Below are positions 14,013 through 21,492 of a stretch of DNA of 48,175 nucleotides, piece after piece. Made by a program: the position numbers and the translations under genes. Source of the stretch: DATBRG01 sp036560445 (lineage in GTDB: Bacteria; Pseudomonadota; Gammaproteobacteria; Burkholderiales; Methylophilaceae); the NCBI GenBank assembly GCA_036560445.1, contig DATBRG010000008.1, forward strand, positions 1-48,175, given 5' to 3'. The notes below the pieces were generated by a model. The model was not told the origin of the DNA, searched no databases, and was given only the letters and a program-made list of their open reading frames with translations. The number at the start of each line of letters is the position of its first letter. Position 1 is the first letter of the stretch.

Positions 14013-14228
14013 ATGAAACGTACTATCGCTGCTGTTACTACTACGATGTTCCTTTTGGCTGGTATTTCCATGGGCGCACAAGCCGCTGATGAAAAAGCTG
14101 CTGCTGATGCAAGCACCACAACTGCAGCTCCTGCAGCAAAATCAACAACTGCAAAAGCTCCAATGCATAAGCAACACCATGTAACCCATCACAAGGCTAC
14201 ACCAGCCGCTGCACCAGCTGCTAAGTAA
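14013..14228 (+). CDS. Small secreted Ala/Lys/His-rich protein
   Basis: The 71-residue precursor has a clear signal peptide (MKRTIAAVTTTMFLLAGISM, cleavage after AQAA). The mature chain of about 45 residues is mostly Ala, Thr, Lys and His, with HKQHHVTHHK near its end, resembling acid-shock (Asr-like) or metal-binding low-complexity proteins. A TATGGAG ribosome-binding site precedes ATG 14013. No enzymatic role is suggested; histidine-mediated metal binding or buffering is a guess. The stand-alone gene is followed by a strong terminator at 14331. Confidence 0.65.
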   Translation: MKRTIAAVTTTMFLLAGISMGAQAADEKAAADASTTTAAPAAKSTTAKAPMHKQHHVTHHKATPAAAPAAK

Positions 14229-14330
14229 GGCAAAAAGCTAGACCAGAAGTTAAGCCTTCAAGCGGTTGTGTGGGGATATGGCAGCGGGTTAACCTGCCGT
14301 TCATGTCTCCACAGCAGCCCAGAATACAAG

Positions 14331-14374
14331 AGCTGGTAACTGAGTTGATCTCGGTTACCAGCTTTTTACTTTTT
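14331..14374 (+). terminator. Rho-independent terminator
   Basis: AGCTGGTAAC (14331-14340) and GTTACCAGCT (14354-14363) form a perfect stem extended inward by TGAG/CTCG, followed by TTTTTACTTTTT. It ends transcription of the 14013 gene and lies against the rpiA stop codon. Confidence 0.85.
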
Positions 14375-15054
14375 CAGCGCAGCCATTTTTCCTCGACCTT
14401 GCCATCCTGTGCCAAAAAGATAGCGCTGGTTAATCCGTAGAAAATCCCGTGCTCTACTACACCAGGGGTGTTATTCAAGACCTCATTCAATGCTTTGCCG
14501 TCAAGCGAGGGGTCAAACGACATATCCAGCACCAGGCTGCCGTGGGATGTCATTACTAATCCGTCCTTATTCGCGGTTTGCCGTAGTTGTCCTTGCCCGC
14601 CAAGTTTCTCCAGACTTTGCTTTGCAAGTCTCCAAGCAAAAGGAATGACTTCTATGGGAATAGCAAACTTTTCGCCGATACGGCTCACAAGCTTGGTTTG
14701 GTCAATAACAACGATGAATTTATCGCTGGCCTTGGCGAGCAGTTTTTCTTTCACCAGGTCATATCCGCGGCCTTTAAGTAATGTGTAGTCTGGCGTGACT
14801 TCATCGGCACCATCAACATAAAGATCCAGTTTCGATATGTGTTCGAGAGCAACCAGCGGCAGCCCCAGTTCCTGGGCTTTGATAGCACTGACTACCGAGC
14901 TTGATGCGCCAGTGACACGCAGGCCTTCCTCATTCTTACGACGTGCCAGTTCTTCAATAAAATAGTTGGCAGTAGAGCCGGTACCCAGCCCGACCAGCAT
15001 GCCATCCTGCACGTGTTTAGCGGCTTGTAAGGCGACGAGTTGTTTGTCGTTCAT
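14374..15054 (-). CDS. rpiA: Ribose-5-phosphate isomerase A
   Basis: The 226-residue protein has the RpiA signatures: the phosphate loop GLGTGSTANYFIEEL, the active-site DGADEVTPDYTLLKGRG with two Asp and Lys, and GEKFAIPIEVIPFAW. RpiA interconverts ribose 5-phosphate and ribulose 5-phosphate; in a ribulose monophosphate pathway methylotroph this is needed to regenerate the formaldehyde acceptor. The AGGAGTAAACC ribosome-binding site supports ATG 15054. It is a single gene, divergent from the YjbQ gene. Confidence 0.96.
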   Translation of the reverse strand: MNDKQLVALQAAKHVQDGMLVGLGTGSTANYFIEELARRKNEEGLRVTGASSSVVSAIKAQELGLPLVALEHISKLDLYVDGADEVTPDYTLLKGRGYDLVKEKLLAKASDKFIVVIDQTKLVSRIGEKFAIPIEVIPFAWRLAKQSLEKLGGQGQLRQTANKDGLVMTSHGSLVLDMSFDPSLDGKALNEVLNNTPGVVEHGIFYGLTSAIFLAQDGKVEEKWLR

Positions 15055-15138
15055 GGTTTACTCCTGAAGGCTCATGGCTATAATGCAAAGAATGTAATTT
15101 ACACCATTTATCAAAAGCGTTTTAGAGGAAGCTAGCCC

Positions 15139-15558
15139 ATGAAGAGCTATCGCAAGGAACTCTGGTTCAATCCGCCCACCCGTGTTGCATTCATCAATAT
15201 TACCTCGCAAGTGCGCGATTGCCTGCGCGAGAGCGGCGTACGCGAGGGCTTTGTGCTAGTTAACGCCATGCACATTACTGCAAGTGTATTCATCAATGAT
15301 GACGAACGCGGCCTTCACCATGATTACACACAGTGGCTGGAGAAATTGGCGCCGCATGAGCCTGTCAGCGGGTATCGCCATAATGATACTGGTGAGGACA
15401 ATGCCGATGCGCACATGAAACGCCAGGTCATGGGCCGTGAAGTAGTCGTGGCGATCACTGACGGCCAGCTGGATTTCGGCCCCTGGGAACAGATTTTTTA
15501 CGGTGAATTCGATGGTCGCCGCAAGAAGCGCGTGCTGGTCAAGATCATTGGCGAATAA
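15139..15558 (+). CDS. YjbQ-family (UPF0047) protein
   Basis: The 139-residue protein matches the YjbQ fold: HITASVFINDDERGLHHDY, then YRHNDTGEDNADAHMKRQVM and a final GPWEQIFYGEFDG. The conserved His, Asn and Asp residues cluster around a metal-type site. Family members are described as secondary thiamine-phosphate synthases on the basis of weak activity in E. coli YjbQ; the true role is unsettled. It is cytoplasmic. It precedes the Kef-type antiporter by about 47 bp on the same strand and may be co-transcribed. Confidence 0.88.
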   Translation: MKSYRKELWFNPPTRVAFINITSQVRDCLRESGVREGFVLVNAMHITASVFINDDERGLHHDYTQWLEKLAPHEPVSGYRHNDTGEDNADAHMKRQVMGREVVVAITDGQLDFGPWEQIFYGEFDGRRKKRVLVKIIGE

Positions 15559-15605
15559 GTGAAATACCCTATGCTGCCGCAGCCGCACGGTTGCAAAGGC
15601 TTGCT

Positions 15606-17435
15606 ATGAGCGAAGCGCACATCCCGCCTTTGCTGCTGCAAAGCATCATCTATCTGGGTGCGGCGGTTCTCGCTGTGCCCATCTCCAAACGCATAGGGCT
15701 TGGGTCGGTGCTTGGCTACTTGCTGGCGGGTATCATCATCGGCCCTTGGGGTCTCGGCCTGATAGCGAATGTAGAAACAGTCCTGCACTTTGCTGAGTTC
15801 GGCGTGGTCATGATGCTGTTCCTGATAGGCCTCGAGCTTGATCTGGATAAACTGCTGGAACTGCGCCTGCCGATATTTGGCTTGGGGAGCCTGCAAGTCC
15901 TAGTGACGATGGCCTTTGTGCTTCTACTGGGGCTTGTTTTTAAGTTGGATTGGCGGCTGGCGCTGGTGGCTGGCATGGGTGTCGCCATGTCATCGACGGC
16001 TATCGCGGTGCAAACCCTAGCAGAACGTGGCGTGCTTGATCAGCCTGCCGGGCGTAGTGCATTCGCCGTGCTGCTGTTCCAGGATTTATCAGTTATTCCC
16101 CTGCTATTGCTGTTGGCCTTGCTGGTACCGGACAGTGCAGCGGTGAACATGGACTGGATGGCGATAGGAAAGGCTCTCGGCTTGATTCTGCTCATCGTGG
16201 TCGGCGGCAATTACCTGTTGCGGCCGATATTGCGCTATATCGCCAATACCGGCTTGCGCGAGATATTCATCGCTTTTGCATTGTTCCTGATCATGGGTGT
16301 TGCGTTGGTCATGCAGTTGGTTGGCCTGTCCATGGCGCTGGGTGCTTTCCTTGCCGGCGTGCTGCTAGCTGATTCCGAATACCGGCAGGAGTTGGAACTC
16401 GACATCGAGCCATTCAAAGGCCTGCTGTTGGGTTTGTTCTTTATTGCTGTCGGCATGTCGGTAGACGTGGGGTTGATTTGGCGCCAACCTTTGCTGGTGC
16501 TTGGCCTGGCGGTTACGCTGGTACTCGTTAAGATTGGTCTCCTTTATCCGCTGGCGCGTATCTTCAAGCAGTGCAAGGCCGATGCCTTGCTGTTTGCACT
16601 GACCCTATCGCAGATTGGTGAATTTGCTTTTGTACTATTCAGCGCTGCCGCACAACAGGGAGTGCTGGATGCGTCGACAGCCAGCTTGTTGAATGCTGTC
16701 GTTGCAGTTTCCATGCTGACTACGCCTTTGCTGATGTTGGGATACGGCCAATGGGCGCGGCGAAAGCTCAACCAGAGAGCGATAGGACATGATGATTTCG
16801 AGACGCAGCGTACAGTCATCATCGCTGGTTTCGGCCGTGTCGGCCAGGTGATCAACCGCCTGCTGAATGGCGTTGGCATCCCGCCCACCGTGATTGAGCA
16901 TGATCCGAACCAGATCGAGCTGGCACGGCAATTCGGTTTGAAATCCTATTATGGGGATATTTCACGCCCGGATGTGCTCGAAGCCGCTGGTATTGCCCGG
17001 GCACGGTTGCTGGTTCTCGCTATCGACAACCAGCAGGATGCACTGGATACGGCACGCTATGTGCGCGAGCACTATCCGCAGGTGCGTATACTGGCGCGGG
17101 CGCGTAATCGCACGCATGCTTTCGATTTCATGGATTTGAATATAGAAGTCGTTCGCGAAACCTTTTTCTCATCGCTGTATATGGGAGAAAGGGCGCTGCG
17201 CGAACTGGGTTACAAAGCTGAAAAGGCGCGTCGTACGGTAGATCGTTTTCGCAGGCACGATGAAGCCATGCTGAGTGAATCGCATCCATTGCGCCACGAT
17301 ATTAATAAACTTGTGGAGCAAAGCCATCGTTCGCGCGAAGACTTGTCTCAGCTTTTGCGGCAAGAGCTTGACGAGCCTATGGAGGGTGAACCAGGCGATG
17401 CCGATACCATGATACAACCTGCCCGTAGTAGTTAG
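15606..17435 (+). CDS. Kef-type CPA2 cation:proton antiporter with RCK domain
   Basis: From ATG 15606 (TTG 15591 is less likely) the protein has about 609 residues. The first 385 or so form 12-13 membrane helices of the CPA2 family, including GVAMSSTAIAVQTLAERG and FLIGLELDLDKL. A cytoplasmic RCK/TrkA-N domain begins at VIIAGFGRVGQVINRLL and carries the nucleotide-binding Rossmann motif. The highly charged tail is typical of KefB/KefC. These systems export potassium in exchange for protons and are often gated by glutathione adducts, protecting against electrophiles such as methylglyoxal or formaldehyde. The glutathione-binding residues were not checked. Its stop codon overlaps the convergent CBS gene by 4 bp. 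Confidence 0.9.
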   Translation: MSEAHIPPLLLQSIIYLGAAVLAVPISKRIGLGSVLGYLLAGIIIGPWGLGLIANVETVLHFAEFGVVMMLFLIGLELDLDKLLELRLPIFGLGSLQVLVTMAFVLLLGLVFKLDWRLALVAGMGVAMSSTAIAVQTLAERGVLDQPAGRSAFAVLLFQDLSVIPLLLLLALLVPDSAAVNMDWMAIGKALGLILLIVVGGNYLLRPILRYIANTGLREIFIAFALFLIMGVALVMQLVGLSMALGAFLAGVLLADSEYRQELELDIEPFKGLLLGLFFIAVGMSVDVGLIWRQPLLVLGLAVTLVLVKIGLLYPLARIFKQCKADALLFALTLSQIGEFAFVLFSAAAQQGVLDASTASLLNAVVAVSMLTTPLLMLGYGQWARRKLNQRAIGHDDFETQRTVIIAGFGRVGQVINRLLNGVGIPPTVIEHDPNQIELARQFGLKSYYGDISRPDVLEAAGIARARLLVLAIDNQQDALDTARYVREHYPQVRILARARNRTHAFDFMDLNIEVVRETFFSSLYMGERALRELGYKAEKARRTVDRFRRHDEAMLSESHPLRHDINKLVEQSHRSREDLSQLLRQELDEPMEGEPGDADTMIQPARSS

Positions 17436-17860
17436 CCCTGAATATAGCTTTCCAACTGCTTGATCAGGAATTTCTGGTACTCAATTGTTTCCTTGACCAG
17501 ATCGCCGATTGAAAGCAGGCCAATTACCTTATCATTCTCAATAACCGGTAAGTGGCGGATACGCCTGCCAGACATCAGGTTCATGCAGTCTTCCACATTA
17601 TCGTTCGGAGACACCGTAATGACAGTCGTGGACATAATGTCTCGAACCGGTGTGCTCTTGGAGCTTCTGCCTTTCAGTACAACCTCTCGTGCATAGTCGC
17701 GCTCAGAAAATATCCCTGCGAGACGCTCACCATCCAGTACCAACAAGGCTCCGATATGCTTATCTGCCATGATGACCAGCGCGTCATAAATCGGGGTATC
17801 GGGAGCGATCGAAAATATCTGGCTACCCTTGGCGGCCAATAATTGTTTTGCGGTTTTCAT
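17432..17860 (-). CDS. Tandem CBS-domain protein
   Basis: From ATG 17860 (preceded by GAAGGAGGAGCTT, far better than the upstream ATG 17908) the product has 142 residues and consists of two CBS domains: about 8-65 (APDTPIYDALVIMADKHIGA and GIFSERDYAREV) and about 72-128 (SPNDNVEDCMNLMSGRRIRH and GLLSIGDLVKE). Such stand-alone pairs form a Bateman module that binds adenine nucleotides, sensing energy charge or NADH. No catalytic domain is attached, so the regulated partner is unknown. It overlaps the end of the convergent antiporter gene by 4 bp. Confidence 0.92.
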   Translation of the reverse strand: MKTAKQLLAAKGSQIFSIAPDTPIYDALVIMADKHIGALLVLDGERLAGIFSERDYAREVVLKGRSSKSTPVRDIMSTTVITVSPNDNVEDCMNLMSGRRIRHLPVIENDKVIGLLSIGDLVKETIEYQKFLIKQLESYIQG

Positions 17861-17938
17861 AAGCTCCTCCTTCGTTGTTGTTTTGACTGCTTTTAGGAAA
17901 ATATACACCTTTCTTGTTGCTGGCTAAATACAAAATTA

Positions 17939-17966
17939 TTGACATAGTTAGCTAACTAACTATAAT
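17939..17966 (+). promoter_or_regulatory. Near-consensus sigma-70 promoter of the marR-type gene
   Basis: TTGACA (17939-17944), a 16-bp spacer and TATAAT (17961-17966). The 18-bp operator at 17945-17962 fills the spacer exactly, so repressor binding must exclude RNA polymerase. Confidence 0.85.
17945..17962. promoter_or_regulatory. MarR operator, site 1
   Basis: TAGTTAG, four bases, CTAACTA. The same 7-bp arms with the same 4-bp spacing occur at 18500-18517, before the EamA transporter gene. The overlapping shorter palindrome TAGTTAGCTAACTA is also present here, but only the 18-bp form is shared by both sites. Confidence 0.8.
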
Positions 17967-17976
17967 GTAGCTAATT

Positions 17977-18486
17977 ATGCTGCAACTTAGAGATTTACCT
18001 ACCACTGAGATATTGAATAAATTCGCGCAACGCTATCCGGAGGCGGATGTCAGCGCAATTGCTACTTTTTTGCATCTGTTGCGGGTAGCTACAGATTTAT
18101 CGTTCGCGCTCGATGAGTGCCTGAGTCGCCATGGTTTATTGCAAGGCCGCTGGTGGGTACTGATATTACTGATGCGGGAAGAAACTAAAACTTCCACGCC
18201 TTCGGTACTGGCAGATAAAACCGGGGTTACGCGCGCCACTATGACCGGACTTCTGGATAGCCTGGAGCGAGATGGCTTGTTGGAACGAATTTTTGACCAC
18301 AGCGACAGGCGAAGTATTGCGATCAAGCTGACTTCGCAAGGTGAGGCTAAATTGGATGAAGTGATGCCCGATTACTATAGCCGACTGCGGGAGTCTATGG
18401 CTGGCCTCAATGAAGAGCAGCGTATGCTGCTACAGGAACAGTTGAAGCAGATCAACGCAAACATAGGCGCTTTCTCAAAAGAATAA
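17977..18486 (+). CDS. MarR-family transcriptional regulator
   Basis: The 169-residue protein has the MarR winged helix: a dimerisation helix start (SAIATFLHLLRVATDLSFAL), recognition region TPSVLADKTGVTRATMTGLL, and the wing DHSDRRSIAIKLTSQGEA with the conserved DxR-R. It should repress its own strong promoter (operator at 17945-17962) and probably the EamA transporter through 18500-18517. Its ligand is unknown; a substrate of the transporter is the simple guess. There is no obvious ribosome-binding site, because the start lies only 11 bp after the -10 element, so the transcript may be leaderless or nearly so. Confidence 0.93.
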   Translation: MLQLRDLPTTEILNKFAQRYPEADVSAIATFLHLLRVATDLSFALDECLSRHGLLQGRWWVLILLMREETKTSTPSVLADKTGVTRATMTGLLDSLERDGLLERIFDHSDRRSIAIKLTSQGEAKLDEVMPDYYSRLRESMAGLNEEQRMLLQEQLKQINANIGAFSKE

Positions 18487-18499
18487 TTTTTTACTTTCA

Positions 18500-18517
18500 T
18501 AGTTAGGTGGCTAACTA
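18500..18517. promoter_or_regulatory. MarR operator, site 2
   Basis: TAGTTAG, GTGG, CTAACTA: identical arms and spacing to site 1 at 17945-17962. It lies 14 bp after the MarR stop codon and 137 bp before the EamA start. Confidence 0.8.
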
Positions 18518-18537
18518 AGTGATAGTAGGGTACTACG

Positions 18538-18612
18538 ATGCAAACAGATCAATTAAAAGATAATTTGCGTGCCAGATTTACGGCGCTTGCTTTACCGTCG
18601 TCGTCAAGATGA
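18538..18612 (+). CDS. Possible 24-codon leader peptide or gene remnant
   Basis: A short frame starting MQTDQLKDNLRARF and ending PSSSR follows the second MarR operator and precedes the EamA gene by 41 bp. The first 18 residues look like a real protein N-terminus, but the ribosome-binding site is weak and the frame stops early. It may be the decayed first part of a gene once under MarR control, or chance. Confidence 0.25.
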   Translation: MQTDQLKDNLRARFTALALPSSSR

Positions 18613-18653
18613 CTGGAAAATTTCCCCAATACTGGTAGTTCTTAAGGATATTC

Positions 18654-19571
18654 ATGGCATCAACTTCTGAAAAAGTCCGTGCTTTTTTTGCCTTGCTGTT
18701 ACTTACGCTCATCTGGGGCTACAACTGGGTGGTTATGAAAGGGGCGCTGGAATATGCAGGTGCTTTCCAGTTCGGGGCCTTGCGCACTTTTATAGGCGCG
18801 CTGTGCTTAATGGCTGTGCTGCTGGTGATGCGTAAGCCTATGCAACCCAAAGCCGTGCCCACTTTAATTTTGCTGGGAGTACTTCAAACCTGCGGATTTA
18901 CCGGCCTCATTATCTGGGCGCTGGTAGAAGGCGGAGCGGGGAAAACGGCAGTGCTGACCTATACCATGCCGATCTGGGTGATGCTCATGGCTTGGCCTAT
19001 ACTCGGCGAGAAAATAACGAGCAAGGCGCAATGGTTCGCAGTTTTGCTGGCTTTCATGGGCCTAATGTTCATTCTTGACCCGTTGCATTTGGGGACAGAC
19101 ATATTCAGCATGATATTGGCATTGCTGGGCGGAATGTTTTGGGCGCTATCCGTAATAGTCGCTAAAAAACTGCATCAGAGAGAACCGGATACAGACCTGC
19201 TATCAATGACCGCATGGCAAATGCTTTTTGGCTCGCTGCCATTGGTTGTCGTTGCATTTATTATTCCGGCACCAGACATAAATTGGACCCCGCAATTCAT
19301 TGGCGATGTGGCATTTAACGCTATCTTGGGCAATGCCCTGGCATGGCTGCTGTGGTTGTATGCTCTGCAACGGTTACCTGCTGGCGTCGCCAGTATGGCT
19401 TCAATGCTGACGCCAGTTGTCGGCGTGTTATCGGCGTGGTGGCAACTGGGCGAAAAGCCTGGCATCGGAGAAAGTACCGGCATGTTATTTATCGGCCTGG
19501 CTTTGGTGATTATCTCGGTCATATCCATGCGCCAGCATGTTCCAGTTGAACGATGCATGGGACAGGATTAG
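18654..19571 (+). CDS. EamA/DMT-superfamily transporter
   Basis: The 305-residue protein has ten predicted membrane helices in two EamA repeats: FFALLLLTLIWGYNWVVMKG opens the first and FSMILALLGGMFWALSVIVA the second, each followed by the usual Gly/Pro-rich helices (YTMPIWVMLMAWPILGE, MLTPVVGVLSAWWQLGE). The family exports or imports amino acids, metabolites or drugs; the substrate is not predictable. The ribosome-binding site AAGGATA precedes ATG 18654. Control by the adjacent MarR regulator is supported by the shared operator. Confidence 0.9.
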   Translation: MASTSEKVRAFFALLLLTLIWGYNWVVMKGALEYAGAFQFGALRTFIGALCLMAVLLVMRKPMQPKAVPTLILLGVLQTCGFTGLIIWALVEGGAGKTAVLTYTMPIWVMLMAWPILGEKITSKAQWFAVLLAFMGLMFILDPLHLGTDIFSMILALLGGMFWALSVIVAKKLHQREPDTDLLSMTAWQMLFGSLPLVVVAFIIPAPDINWTPQFIGDVAFNAILGNALAWLLWLYALQRLPAGVASMASMLTPVVGVLSAWWQLGEKPGIGESTGMLFIGLALVIISVISMRQHVPVERCMGQD

Positions 19572-19637
19572 CTGGCAGGATAAGCGAGTGCTGCCTATGA
19601 TAGAATTCTGCAAGTTTTCAGATACAGAGGGTTAGAA

Positions 19638-20363
19638 ATGGCAGGGCATTCCAAATGGGCCAATATCCAGCATCGCAAGGGTAGGCAAGACGCCAAGCGC
19701 GGCAAGATTTTCACCAAACTCATCAAGGAAATCACGGTTTCAGCCCGCATGGGCGGCGGTGATGTTAACTTCAATCCACGCTTGCGTGCCGCTGTGGCCG
19801 AAGCCAAAGAAGAAAACATGCCTGCCGATAACATTACGCGTGCAATCAAGCGCGGTACTGGTGAACTGGAAGGCGTGAGCTACGAAGAAATTCGCTATGA
19901 AGGCTACGGTATCAATGGTGCTGCCATTATTATTGATTGCCTTACGGACAACAAACAGCGCGCAGTTGCTGATGTGCGGCATGCACTGACCAAGCATGGT
20001 GGCAATCTCGGTACTGATGGTTCTGTTGCATTCATGTTCAAGCATTGTGGCAGCCTGGTATACGCCCCTGGCACCAGTGAAGATGAAGTGATGGAGGCCG
20101 CACTGGATGCGGGCGCTGAAGATGTCATCACCAATGATGATGGCAGTATAGAAGTCATTACCCCGCCGGCTGATTTCACGGCAGTGAAAGAGTCGCTCGA
20201 GAAAGCTGGGCTTAAGGCGGTATTTGCTGAAGTGACCATGAAACCTAGCAATGCAACGGTATTTACCGGTGACGACGCCATCAAGATGCAGAAGCTGCTG
20301 GATGCGCTGGATGACTTGGACGATGTGCAGGATGTTTACACCACAGCCGTGATCGAGGAATAG
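19638..20363 (+). CDS. yebC: YebC/PmpR-family protein
   Basis: The 241-residue protein starts MAGHSKWANIQHRKGRQDAK, the family signature, and continues through GTGELEGVSYEEIRYEGYG and the GDDAIKMQKLLDALDDLDDV region. YebC proteins were long described as transcriptional regulators near ruvC; more recent work links the family to translation of proline-rich stretches (TACO1/YebC). The gene heads the ruv-tol run; its stop is only 2 bp before the apparent ruvC start, and its last codons supply the ruvC ribosome-binding site, so the two are likely translationally coupled. Confidence 0.96.
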   Translation: MAGHSKWANIQHRKGRQDAKRGKIFTKLIKEITVSARMGGGDVNFNPRLRAAVAEAKEENMPADNITRAIKRGTGELEGVSYEEIRYEGYGINGAAIIIDCLTDNKQRAVADVRHALTKHGGNLGTDGSVAFMFKHCGSLVYAPGTSEDEVMEAALDAGAEDVITNDDGSIEVITPPADFTAVKESLEKAGLKAVFAEVTMKPSNATVFTGDDAIKMQKLLDALDDLDDVQDVYTTAVIEE

Positions 20364-20365
20364 CA

Positions 20366-20911
20366 ATAAGCACTTGCCGCATTCTTGGAATAGACCCAGG
20401 TTTGCGCCTGACGGGTTTTGGCGTGATTGAGAAGACAGGCGAAAAAATCGCCTATATTGCCAGCGGTACCATTAAAACCACCACAGGCAAAGGTGCCGAA
20501 ACCGAGGATTTGCCTACCCGTCTCAAAATCATATTGGATGGGCTGTTCGAGGTGATTGAAACCTATAAGCCTGAACAGGTCGCCGTGGAAAAAGTGTTCG
20601 TCAACGTCAATCCCCAATCTACCTTGCTGCTGGGGCAGGCTCGTGGGGCTGCCATCAGTGCCGCCGTCATTCGTAATCTACCTGTGGCAGAATATACGGC
20701 GTTGCAAGTCAAACAATCGGTGGTCGGCAACGGCCACGCAGCCAAGGAACAAGTGCAGGAAATGGTCAAACGCTTACTCAATTTGCCTGCGGTACCGAAG
20801 CCGGATTCGGCCGATGCGCTGGCTTGTGCCATCTGCCATGCCCATGGTGGACAAGGTCTCGGCAAGCTCGCGACCGCAGGTTTCCGCGTACGCGGGGGGC
20901 GATTGGTATGA
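20366..20911 (+). CDS. ruvC: Holliday junction endonuclease RuvC, apparent ATA start
   Basis: Reading from ATA 20366 gives 181 residues starting (M)STCRILGIDPGLRLTGFG. The four catalytic acids are Asp10, Glu75 (VAVEKVF), Asp147 and Asp150 (PKPDSADAL), matching the order and spacing of E. coli RuvC. The first standard start in frame, TTG 20402, would remove the essential first Asp, and no ATG, GTG or TTG lies in frame upstream before yebC coding. GAGGA at 20355-20359 is 6 bp before the ATA. ATT at 20381 is a less likely alternative. RuvC cuts Holliday junctions with RuvAB. The stop overlaps the ruvA start by 4 bp. Confidence 0.88.
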   Translation: MSTCRILGIDPGLRLTGFGVIEKTGEKIAYIASGTIKTTTGKGAETEDLPTRLKIILDGLFEVIETYKPEQVAVEKVFVNVNPQSTLLLGQARGAAISAAVIRNLPVAEYTALQVKQSVVGNGHAAKEQVQEMVKRLLNLPAVPKPDSADALACAICHAHGGQGLGKLATAGFRVRGGRLV

Positions 20912-21486
20912 TAGGTCGCCTGAATGGTGTACTACTGGAAAAAACACCACCGCTGGTGCTACTGGATGTGAACGGCGTTGGCTATGAAGTCGAAGTGCCG
21001 ATGAGCACTTTCTATAATCTACCCGCACTGGGTGAGAAGGTTGTGCTACTGACCCAGTTCATTGTGCGTGAAGATGCCCAGTTGCTTTATGGTTTCGGTA
21101 GCGATCGCGAGCGCATGACTTTCCGCCAGTTGCTTAAAGTAAATGGTGTTGGACCGAAGATGGCGTTGTCTATTCTCAGTGGTCTGGCCGTTGAAGACTT
21201 GGTTGCTGCCATTGCCATGCAAGAAGTGGCGTTGCTGACGCGTATCCCTGGCGTAGGCAAAAAAACTGCAGAACGTCTGTTGCTGGAGCTAAAAGATAAA
21301 TTCACCATGGATGGCGCAGTACTCAATGCAGGGCAGCCTAAATCTGCTAGCGGCGACGTGCTCAACGCGCTGATTGCGCTTGGCTACAATGAGCGTGAGG
21401 CATTGGCTGCGGTCAAGCAATTGCCGCCGGATGTGGTCGTGGCTGATGGTATACGCCAGGCACTTAAATCGCTTTCCAAGACCTGA
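20908..21486 (+). CDS. ruvA: Holliday junction branch-migration protein RuvA
   Basis: ATG 20908 overlaps the ruvC stop (ATGA) and gives 192 residues starting MIGRLNGVLLEKTPPLVLLD, the normal RuvA N-terminus. An OB-fold (1-65), tandem helix-hairpin-helix motifs (LLKVNGVGPKMALSIL and LLTRIPGVGKKTAERLLLEL) and a C-terminal RuvB-binding three-helix domain (GDVLNALIALGYNEREALAA) are all visible. RuvA tetramers hold the four-way junction open and load RuvB. An earlier in-frame start exists within ruvC but would add a non-homologous extension. Confidence 0.96.
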   Translation: MIGRLNGVLLEKTPPLVLLDVNGVGYEVEVPMSTFYNLPALGEKVVLLTQFIVREDAQLLYGFGSDRERMTFRQLLKVNGVGPKMALSILSGLAVEDLVAAIAMQEVALLTRIPGVGKKTAERLLLELKDKFTMDGAVLNAGQPKSASGDVLNALIALGYNEREALAAVKQLPPDVVVADGIRQALKSLSKT

Positions 21487-21492
21487 TAAGTC

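Noticed and set aside
20402..20911. ruvC starting at TTG 20402
   Set aside because: This removes the catalytic Asp of RILGIDPG and leaves 35 bp of conserved coding sequence untranslated.
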